Position numbers and translations under genes: made by a program
Source: Bimuria novae-zelandiae CBS 107.79
Taxonomy: Eukaryota > Ascomycota > Dothideomycetes > Pleosporales > Didymosphaeriaceae
Length of the DNA: 64,000 bases
Reading direction: 5' to 3'
NCBI GenBank assembly: GCA_010015655.1
Contig: ML976773.1
Coordinates: 116,468-180,467 of the forward strand
Notes under the pieces: model-generated
The model's database searches: none
The model's input: the letters and a program-made list of their open reading frames with translations, nothing else
What the model was told of the DNA's origin: nothing
Part shown: in pieces, positions 56,352 through 64,000 of the stretch
Layout of the letters: the number at the start of each line of letters is the position of its first letter
How positions within the stretch are numbered: position 1 is the first letter of the stretch

Positions 56352-57134
56352 ACCAGACCGCGGTCGGCGCGCGTTGGTGGGGCACTGGGCACGCGCCACG
56401 CACCGTTCTACCGCTGATGCCACTGGTCAATTGACTGCTGATGCTGATAGCGCAGATAACATTTTGAACCAAGGCATTTTCGCGTCGGTAATCCGCGGCA
56501 TGGGGTAGCACCCAGTGATCTTGTGGAGAGCGTGGACGCGCTCCAATGATGCTACCCGCGAACCCCCACTATACTTGTTGTCTGGAATCCCGGGCCCCTC
56601 CATTGGCTTGCTCGCGTGACTAAGACCGTACGTAAAGCGATTTTGCATCGATTAACATGGATCATCACCTATAAAAATATTACATCGTAGGCATGATGTC
56701 AACAGTTGTTGCGTAAAAGTAGACGTGAGTCACTTTACTTTCTCATCTATGCATGAACGTGCGGGAAGGTTTTGCAAGACTCGTATTACGGAAAGTGTTG
56801 ATACAGGTCGGCCGCCATAATCATGAAACATGCTACTCGAATCCATCCACAACTACTCCCTTCGTGTGTTCGTCTTTAGTCACAGGTATTTACCCAAAGA
56901 AGACAACAGCCAGCTCCCGCAAAGACATGTAGCAACGCCGGAAGGGAAGAAATAAACAAACGTCTCATCCACTGTCACCGCATTCTGGTCTCAAATTTAC
57001 TTTTCGAGGCCGTGACCGGGAATTAAAGAACATGGTCGCGCGACCCTTGGAACTTCCTCTGCCCGCTATCGGAGCCGTTGACGTACTCCAGCGAGTTCGC
57101 CTAAATCGACATGGGATGTTGCGGGGAAGCGAGA
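56352..57134. other. Intergenic region upstream of asn2
   Basis: No coding signal. It includes the distal asn2 promoter and the 3' flank of the VAP gene. Confidence 0.45.
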
Positions 57135-58304
57135 TCAAAATAAGAAATACGCGAGAAGGAAGCTTAGCAGAGACAGCAGGGCCGCGATGTGGATGGGCAC
57201 CCCGCCGGGGGCTTGCTGAGTGCTCACAGCCGTCTGCAGCTGCTCCTTGGAATCCCGCGTGGGCTCGGTCTTGCGCTGGCGGAGGCCCGTGGATGTCTCC
57301 AGCTGCTGCCTCAGGTTCGAGATGGTAGCTTTCGCCTCGGCTAGCTGGGCATGGAGTTCTTCGGAGGAGGTAGGGATGGCGTTCGCCACTCCTGCTGCGG
57401 CCGCACTGACGCTTGCCTTGACGCCTGAAGAAGTGGTGGTAGGGTTATAGGCCTCTTGACGGATTTCTCTCAAGTTCTTGCTATCGGCCGGACGATCCGA
57501 AGCGCGCGAGACGGGTCCAACAGGCTGCTCGGTGGAACCCCGCTGGGGAGTGACCGCCTCGGGTGACGGCGACGGAAGCAGGGACTCGCGATTGTGGGCA
57601 GCGCCGTTGGTCTTCGGAGTGGCGGTACTGTCATCAGCGGGGAGAAAGAGGACTCTAATCTTCTTTTCTTGAATTGAGGACTTTGCTGTCTGCTCGATGT
57701 TCGCCCACTGTCATCACGTTAGTCGCAGTCGAATTCGGTTGGAACCTGCCGTACCAGAGAGGCAACATTGGTGAACTCCTTGTCTGCCGTGACCAGCACC
57801 GACTGCACGAGGAACTTGTCCCGGCATTTCGCATCTGGCGGAGGATCTTCCTTCATTGCCTGAAGGAGAACTGGGTCATTCGTCAGCGGGTGCAACAGAC
57901 CAGTAGATATGCGGAAAACATGACGTACTCTGCACTTCGACATGGTCGCCCGGCTCAATGCGACCGGAGTTTGGCCTCACGCAGTATCTACGGTATTCAG
58001 CATCAGCGAATTGGGGGCCACGCAAGGAGGGGCGGCGCGTACTGCTTCGGAGCGGTGGTTTTGACCTAGAAAATATTAGCAATTTGTCGCTCCGCAAATA
58101 TTTGGCGCGCATGGTATGTGCTGTTGCATAAAACGCTCACCTTGAATGCCACCGGATCCGAGTGGTTGTTCTTCAGCTTGAGCGTCTGCGTGACCTCCTG
58201 CTGGAAGGGACCTGTCCTCACTTCAGCTTCCTCCAAGCCATGAATTTGTGTACGGTAGACTGACGCTTAAAGCCCAGCTCCGGCGGGTCGAGTTCAACAG
58301 ACAT
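57135..58304 (-). CDS. scs2: VAP/Scs2 family ER membrane protein (MSP domain)
   Basis: Six exons give 293 residues: 58304-58265, 58211-58141, 58065-58043, 57987-57929, 57870-57755 and 57707-57135. The start is MSVELDPPELGFKRPF. The MSP domain continues through QEVTQTLKLKNNHSDPVAFK, KTTAPKQYCVRPNSGRIEPG and LLQAMKEDPPPDAKCRDKFL, the surface that binds FFAT motifs. A Ser/Pro-rich linker, a coiled-coil (SEELHAQLAEAKATISNLRQ) and a C-terminal tail anchor (IHIAALLSLLSFLLAYFLF) follow. Known role: tethering lipid-transfer proteins and the plasma membrane to the ER, and phospholipid regulation. All joins keep conserved residues in frame; exon 3 is only 23 nt. Confidence 0.95.
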
Positions 58305-58911
58305 GTTGACGTGTGTTGGCCGAGTGAATGGGTTGGTAATCAGACACGACAGTAGGTATCAACACGGCGCGTACGGCAGCTCGCGGTTAAACGGTAACAC
58401 GGTTGTAGGCGCAGTCCGTCAGGGGCCTTCGAGGGTATGTTCGGTGAGGGATACTGAGGTATGCACGGGTGAGGTGGGATCTGAAGCGCATGTAGTGGTG
58501 CTGTAATCCGAGAAAGCGTGCTCACAGGCTCCGTGCGCGCGATGACGCTGTACCGAAGCGGGCTCTTAGCTAGCGCCACTACCCCGAGGACAAGCATGCA
58601 CATCTCTCAGTGCGCAGCACTGTACCTTACTTTCACTGCGCTAGAAGCTTCGTGGACCTGGTCCTTGCGTTGTTGTTTTCCCAATCCCCGCAGATCTGAC
58701 ATTCACACCGAACCGTGGATTCAAAATTCGCTACCGCTACCGCCTAACACCCCTCTATGTAAACCCTCGACCAAACCGCCTTTACTCTTCGTTAATCTCT
58801 ACACTCAGCGGAGAACGCGAAATAAACGAACAGCATAAGCCGACTCAACATCCCAGTTCCAACAATAACCAAGACAACATCTAACACAAATACAAAAACA
58901 CCTCAATCACG
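58305..58911. other. Divergent promoter region between the scs2 and UBX genes
   Basis: 607 bp between opposite starts; the last 60 bases before the UBX gene are A/C-rich (ACAACATCTAACACAAATAC), typical of a fungal 5' leader. Confidence 0.45.
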
Positions 58912-59844
58912 ATGCCTTCGGACCTAGATCAACTGCTCGACATGGGCTTCGACAAAGAGCGCGCCACCCTCGCCTCGAAAGCTACGGGTAGCTTGCAGGA
59001 TGCCATCGATTGGCTAGAAAAGAACCAGGACACACCCATCGACGAGCTGCAAGCCGCCCAAGCCTCCTCAGCCGCCAACGAGGAACCGCCCGAGCTCAAG
59101 CCTGGCGAAGAGGCACGCTCCCTCGTCTGCGAAGACTGTGGCAAGCGCTTCCGATCCACTGCACAAGCCGAGTTCCACGCCTCAAAGTCGGGCCACGAGA
59201 ACTTCGCCGAATCCACCGAAGAGATCAAGCCTCTGACGGAAGAAGAGAAGAAGCAGAAGCTCGAGGAGCTGCGGGAGAAGCTGGCAGCCAAGAAAGCCAC
59301 CCAGGCCGAGCAGGACAAGATCGACCGCAAGAAGAACGAGCAGATCCGGATGAAGGCGACGAAGGAGAGCCAGGACATCAAGGAGGAGCTCGCGAAGAAA
59401 GAGCAACTCAAGGAGATGCAGAAGAAGAAACGCGAAAAGGAAGAGGAGGCTCAGGCCAAGAAGCGCGTACTGGAGAAGTTGGAGGCGGACAAGCAGGAGC
59501 GCAAGCGGAAGGCGGAGGCCGAGAAGGCGGCACGGGAGGGTAGGGCTGCTCCTCCGCCAGTTGCTCAGCCTGCTGCTCCGACTTCTTCGGGACCAACCAC
59601 ATCGAAGCCCGCGTCTGCCTATACCGAGACCCGCCTTGCGCTCCAGACGCCCACCGGTCGCGTCATGAAGTCCTTCCCAGTCGAAACCACCCTGTTCGAG
59701 GTTGCCCACACCCTGGAGGAGCAGGGTCTCACCGTTGAGTCCTTCTCCACGACCTTCCCCAAGAAGATCTACGACCGGACCGACTTCGGCATGACCCTCA
59801 AGGAGGCGGGCATGATCCCCAGCGCTGCCCTCATCGTGAAATAG
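58912..59844 (+). CDS. UBA-UBX domain protein (UBXN1/SAKS1-like p97/Cdc48 adaptor)
   Basis: An intronless frame of 310 residues. A UBA domain covers residues 1-40 (DQLLDMGFDKERATLASKA, then DAIDWLEKNQ). A C2H2 finger follows with C73, C76, H89 and H95. A long Lys/Glu-rich coiled coil spans about residues 105-205. A Pro/Ala/Ser linker leads to a C-terminal UBX domain (about 230-310, ETRLALQTPTGRVMKSFPVE, then LKEAGMIPSAALIVK). This order, including the zinc finger, is that of UBXN1-type proteins, which bind ubiquitin through UBA and Cdc48/p97 through UBX in protein degradation. The ATG at 58912 is the first in frame. Confidence 0.93.
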   Translation: MPSDLDQLLDMGFDKERATLASKATGSLQDAIDWLEKNQDTPIDELQAAQASSAANEEPPELKPGEEARSLVCEDCGKRFRSTAQAEFHASKSGHENFAESTEEIKPLTEEEKKQKLEELREKLAAKKATQAEQDKIDRKKNEQIRMKATKESQDIKEELAKKEQLKEMQKKKREKEEEAQAKKRVLEKLEADKQERKRKAEAEKAAREGRAAPPPVAQPAAPTSSGPTTSKPASAYTETRLALQTPTGRVMKSFPVETTLFEVAHTLEEQGLTVESFSTTFPKKIYDRTDFGMTLKEAGMIPSAALIVK

Positions 59845-60261
59845 AAGGGTCGCTTGGTTGGGGAGAACAGGCGCCTGAGGCAGCGGTTGGCTTTCGGCAA
59901 TGAATAGAAAATTGCTTGCGGTTATGGAATTTATGAAAATACTACGACGATGGGAACAACTTCACGATCTATATACTGTATATGGGTATCTTGCCCTGTA
60001 TGTACATGGCATAGCGCGGTAGATCACGGATATGAAGCTCAAGCGCTTGGGGTCGTTCGACGAGCGAAATGCAAATGCAAAGTTTGAAACCATGCTGATG
60101 CTCTACGACTGTTTGTGTTATATGCTATACTAACGCATGCATCAAGGTGTCCACCTTGATAGAGAAATTGATCATGTACTGTTTGCTCACCCACGAGGGT
60201 CGTGACGCGCCATAACCCTAGACTCCATACCAGTCATGCCTCAAAGTGAAATCGTACGCTC
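59845..60261. other. Convergent intergenic region
   Basis: 3' flanks of the UBX gene and the RecQ-type helicase gene; no coding signal. Confidence 0.5.
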
Positions 60262-61862
60262 CTAGTCATACTCATCGACATCATACCTCCCCAAGTCCCT
60301 CTGCGTACTAATCCACTCCTCACTCTGCAGCCCCGCCTCCTTCCTCCTGACCAACCCCCTCGCATCCCTACACCAATCGCACGCCATCCCACACGGTGTC
60401 TCCCCCTCATCCGCAAAATACCTCGCGATAATCCTATGCCGACACCTCGCCGTACTCTCGCAGTACTCCACGAGCGCCTGCAAGCTCTTCAACCGATGTA
60501 TCATTTGCTGTCGCTGGTCCTCAACGCCCGCGCCCTTCTGCGGCTGCCGCTGCTGGTCCCGCGCCAGGACCTGCAGCGCGCGATCGCGGTCCTCGCGGCT
60601 GTAGTACAGGATGCACGACGAGGCTTTGCCGTCGCGACCCGCGCGCCCGGCTTCTTGGTAGAAGCCTTCGAACGACTTGGGGATCTGCCAGTGCACGACG
60701 AAGCGCACGTTTTCCTTGTCGATGCCCATGCCGAAGGCCGTGGTCGCGACGATGACGTCGTAGCCCTCCTTGTTCGCGACCCAGCCGGCGAGAGCGTCGG
60801 CGCGGTCCGTGTGCGGGAGGCCGGCGTGGTAGGGCTTTGCGCCTATGCCGTCGCTGCGGAGGCGCGCGGCGAGCGATTCGCAGTCTTTGCGGTAGAGCAT
60901 GTAGACGATGCCGGGCCAGTTGTCAGGGCGCTGGTTTTGGGATGCTAGTTGGGAGGCGCGGTCGGGCTGGGAGCGTTTTGAGTGGATGTGCTTGAGCCAG
61001 CTGAGGAAGTTGTCGTAGTGGTCTTCTTCGTCGCTTTTGAAGCGGACTTCGTAGTGTAGGTTTGGCCGACTGGTGCTCATGCGGAACATTTTTAGCTTGG
61101 AGGCATCGAGACCGAGCGTTTTGATGATGTCATTTCGTACTCTTTTCGTCGCGGTCGCTGTGAGGCAAATGACTGGGACATCTGGAAATTCGGATTTGAA
61201 CCAGGAGAGTTGCTGGAAAGACGGACGGAAGTCATGACCCCATTCGCTCACGCAATGGGCTTCGTCCACGGCGATGCGGGCAAGCTCCCGCTGAGAATGA
61301 ACTACCCGAAGTAGTTTGCGGAAGGAATCGAGCTGGCAGTACTCTGGCGTGACATATAACAACCGGGTAAGAGGGTGGCCGCACTGAAGGTCCTCGTTGA
61401 TCCTCTTCTTGTTGGTAGCCGTCGTCGTACTGTTGATGGTCTCTACTCGTACATTTGCTTTTCTCATTGAAGCTACTTGGTTGTTCTATAAGCGCGTTAG
61501 GAATGTCTAGTTGGGGTCGAGGAGAGCTTACCATCAGAGCAAGGAGGGGCGACACCACTATAGTGACTTGACAAGATCAGCACATTACCGGGCTAGCCAG
61601 GTTCACTCACATACTTCCAGAATCAACCACAGCTGGTAGCTGATAGCACAAGCTCTTTCCAAACGAAGTTGCAGCCTGCAAGAAGACATCTTCTCCGTCT
61701 AGTGTCGCCTCTATCACCTCGCGTTGAACAGATCTGAATTGAGAAGTCAGGACAATGATAAGCCTGTTATATAGCAACTATTTACCTGAAATCGCGCTTT
61801 CCAAAAACTCTTCTGAGCGTGAACTCCAGCTCATAGTGCGCAGATTTCCGCATGCCCGGCAT
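60262..61862 (-). CDS. Short RecQ-family ATP-dependent DNA helicase
   Basis: Four exons give 484 residues: 61862-61786, 61733-61615, 61566-61532 and 61485-60262. Motif 0 (FRSVQREVIEA) and the Walker A AATSFGKSLCYQLPA are split from IVVSPLLALM and NNQVASM by introns. DEAH is in IAVDEAHCVSEWGHDFRP, motif III is ICLTATATKRV, and the helicase C domain ends with VVHWQIPKSFEGFYQEAGRAGRDG shared by RecQ enzymes. A Cys cluster (CRHRIIARYFADEG, then CGMACDWC) fits the RecQ zinc-binding region. No winged-helix or HRDC domain follows. So this is not the Sgs1/BLM orthologue; it is a small RecQ helicase found in ascomycetes and likely unwinds DNA 3' to 5'. The start MPGMRKSAHYELEFTLRRVF follows an in-frame stop. 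Confidence 0.9.
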
Positions 61863-62401
61863 ATTCCGTCAATGCGTGTGTGTACGGTCGCGAGAGGATC
61901 TGAAGGTCGAAAACCGGATTCAGGCGTAGTCACCGGTTGGGCAGGAGACTGTATGAGGACTGGTGTAACCTTGGTGGCATCATGGAATGCAGCAAGAACC
62001 GAGCTGTATGTTTGAGAGCATGCAGTATGCATTGTGCAAGCGCGACGCGTTCTAGGAAACTACGACGTGGCGTGATCACGTGCACTAGCGCTTTCCAGGG
62101 TTCCAAAGTTCCAAAGTTGGCTTAATGAGCCCCATCAGACCTCGTCAAAATTCACCTCCGCCGACATCCAAAAAGCGTTAGCATTCAAAACATCGCTCGT
62201 TGACTATCATAACCTTTCACAAGTTCATTAAGTTCATGCTAGCTCACGGGGTCAGTATTCTCGTAGATTCAACAAGCATGCATCGTTCTCAAGAAGCTCT
62301 GGGGAAAGTTCATGTTGGCTGCTTGTGTACAGGACGCCGCTTTGGCAGTTTCATTCATGGCCCTCGGAACTCATTCTCTTTTGATTTATCAGGAAGAGAA
62401 G
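61863..62401. other. Intergenic region upstream of the RecQ-type gene
   Basis: No coding signal beyond a short minus frame (62032-61778) that overlaps the helicase start in another frame and resembles nothing. Confidence 0.45.
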
Positions 62402-64000
62402 CTAGGCATCCCCAGTCCTTGATGCAGCCATTGCCTTTCCAATTGCCTTCAAGATTTCCATGCCCTCTTCTGCCTTCATGGTGAGGGCAAACTGGGCGGC
62501 CCCGTCGAACGTTTTCATACCCTCTGCTTCCGGCAACGACTTGGGCATTTTCGTTCTCACAAAATCCAACAATTCCTCAGCCTCAGCTTTCTTTTTCTTG
62601 CTCTTCTGCGTCCGCGCCAATACTGCGTTTGCTACCATGCCTGTTCTAGGGTCGTCCGGGGACATCTGGTCCTCCTCTTCCGGGGTAACCCAATTCGCAT
62701 ACAACTTGAATAGGTATAAATCGCCCAGATCGTTGGCTAAGCTGACCATTGGGCTTAAGTCGCCGGGTATACCTCTCAGTCCCCATAAACAAGCATCAGC
62801 GGCCCAGCTTTGTAGCCTGCTTTAGACCGGGTCGTCACTTTGAAGATGTGGTTTGATATGATGTCCCACATGTGTTGTAAAAGCGGTGCCTCAACTTGTG
62901 CATCCGGCTTACTGCCAGACCTAACCCTCCAATTCGTTGTTCTTCGCTTCTTCAAGCGCAGCCGAGGCCAAGCCCGCTGCCGTCTGCTTTCCGTTACCAA
63001 CTGACTTTAGTAAATCCTGCCAGGTGGCTGTACATGTAAGTTGGAGCTCATTCCAGTTAAACAAGAGATCCATCTGGTCAGCGATAAACCAGATGGTTAG
63101 CGCATTGAGGACCTTGTCGATAGTGGGCACTTTCCCAGTATTCGTGGAATACTTCTGAAAGTACTCCTCGGCTTCATTGTCGGAACGGTTGAGCTGTCTA
63201 CTAACTTGCAAATGGTTCTTCTTCTCCGAAAGAAATTGAATGAGACGCGGGACGAAGGGATCCGGGCTCTCGCTATTGAGGATCATATCGACTTTACCTT
63301 GCAAAAAACAGCTCGGCAACGACGCTATACACTTCGAAAGGGCGCGCATTCTTGGAATTCTTTTCTTCTTCTTGCCGCCAGAGCCTTTGTTGCTGGCAGC
63401 GTTGACGACCGATCCGCCTAGCGCAAGGTCAAATTTACTCTTCGCTTGGGCAAGTGAATCTTGTCGGCCTCCAAAGAAAAGCCTTGCAGGATCTTGACGA
63501 TACACAGCGAGTTCCATATCTGGCCAACTTCGTGCGTTGGGATCAAGGATCCGCGCCGCAACGTAAATATGGGGGAGTAGATGGATATGCCGTGTCTGGT
63601 TATCAACAGCGAGGCCTGCGCTATTCAAGAACCAGGAGAACTCGTATTTGATGAGACCGCAACGCAAAGGATGTCGATCGAGGAAGAAACCTTTTTGGAT
63701 AGGCTGACGCTTGAACACCTCATGTTTGATCAATGGAATTTGCTTCTTTCCTTTTGCTGGGGCTGTCCTTCGGATTTGGGCAACAATATAATCCTCCAAG
63801 ACCCATTTCGTGAAATCATTCATGAACTTTTTCTGAAGCAAATGTGTTCTGATCATGGCCTTATTCGAAGTACTCTTAGCTTCTACCTCAATTTGACTCC
63901 ACTTCGCAAGTCCCCTTTGAACGTGGCGATGCAGGTCGTTGAATCCGTTCGAAATAGTTTCCCCGAGACATTCTTCGATATCGAGAAGTATCTGAATGCA
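62402..64000 (-). CDS. Large fungal protein, possibly DUF6604-type (5' end outside window; 3' exons uncertain)
   Basis: The minus-strand frame is open from the window edge (64000) to a stop at 62921, giving more than 350 residues without a start, so the gene begins outside. It includes FMNDFTKWVLEDYIVAQIRR, FFLDRHPLRCGLIKYEFSWF, NQTRHIHLLPHIYVAARILD and WPDMELAVYRQDPARLFFGG. From memory this resembles the middle of fungal DUF6604-containing proteins; that is a weak match. A basic segment GGKKKKRIPR lies near 63350. A further protein-like frame (62749-62402, ending AIGKAMAASRTGDA) and a patch DAQVEAPLLQHMWDIISNHI at about 62905-62840 probably belong to the same gene after introns. I could not find a splice set that joins all three cleanly. 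Function unknown. Confidence 0.5.

Noticed and set aside
58929..59709. 160- and 175-codon minus-strand frames
   Set aside because: They are antisense shadows of the UBX gene; their Leu/Ser richness mirrors the Lys/Glu coiled coil.
1..64000. tRNA and rRNA genes
   Set aside because: I looked for B-box-like GGTTCGAATCC strings and conserved rRNA segments on both strands and found none I could fold into a tRNA; a covariance search would be needed to exclude them.
1..64000. A secondary-metabolite gene cluster
   Set aside because: No polyketide synthase, peptide synthetase, terpene cyclase or P450 gene is present; the genes are housekeeping or stress functions.

Overview
This window is nuclear DNA of a filamentous ascomycete (Pezizomycotina). 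Dothideomycetes is my best guess, from gene content rather than from a species marker. The evidence is short GT-AG introns of mostly 47-55 nt, fungal-only families (Rim20/PalA, calcineurin-responsive C2H2 factor, Mid2-like sensor, Asn2-type asparagine synthetase, peptide N-glycosidase A), and AT-rich transposon relics whose stop codons look like repeat-induced point mutation (RIP; CA to TA).

Layout. 0-0.4 kb: the end of a LINE-type ORF2. 4-15 kb: a conserved block with a Crz1-like transcription factor (-), the PalA/Rim20 pH-signalling adaptor (-), an Atx1 copper chaperone (+), a DJ-1/PfpI-like protein (+) and a PRELI/Ups lipid-transfer protein (+). 15.3-28.3 kb: an unusual array, not explained by any family I know. 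It has about 50 directly repeated units of roughly 46 bp. Each unit has a variable stretch, most often 17-21 nt, then a conserved 25-29 nt segment that starts ATGTGC and ends CTAAAA. The array is preceded by a TATA leader and followed by several small cassettes, each with its own TATA leader. A hAT transposon (16140-24600, 8-bp target duplication) splits the main array, and a Copia retrotransposon (17539-22838, 5-bp duplication) is nested in the hAT. A 161-bp MITE sits in the last degenerate units. 28-39 kb: gene-poor sequence with an AT-rich relic, decayed minus-strand coding sequence and a RIP-mutated pogo/Fot1-like element (37315-39161). 39.9-64 kb: a gene-bearing block with a secreted PNGase A-like amidase, a small conserved protein, a DUF1279/FAM210-like mitochondrial protein, a 4.5-kb gene desert with a poly-C tract, a small secreted cysteine protein, a Mid2-like sensor, a PQ-loop vacuolar transporter, asparagine synthetase, a VAP/Scs2 protein, a UBA-UBX protein, a short RecQ-type helicase and the 3' part of a gene that runs off the window.

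The genes are housekeeping or stress functions and do not form a cluster or pathway. Crz1 (calcium/calcineurin), PalA (alkaline pH), Atx1 (copper) and the Mid2-like sensor (cell wall) are all stress-response components, but nothing in the sequence links them. Introns were placed by hand from splice motifs and family alignment from memory; no database search was run.
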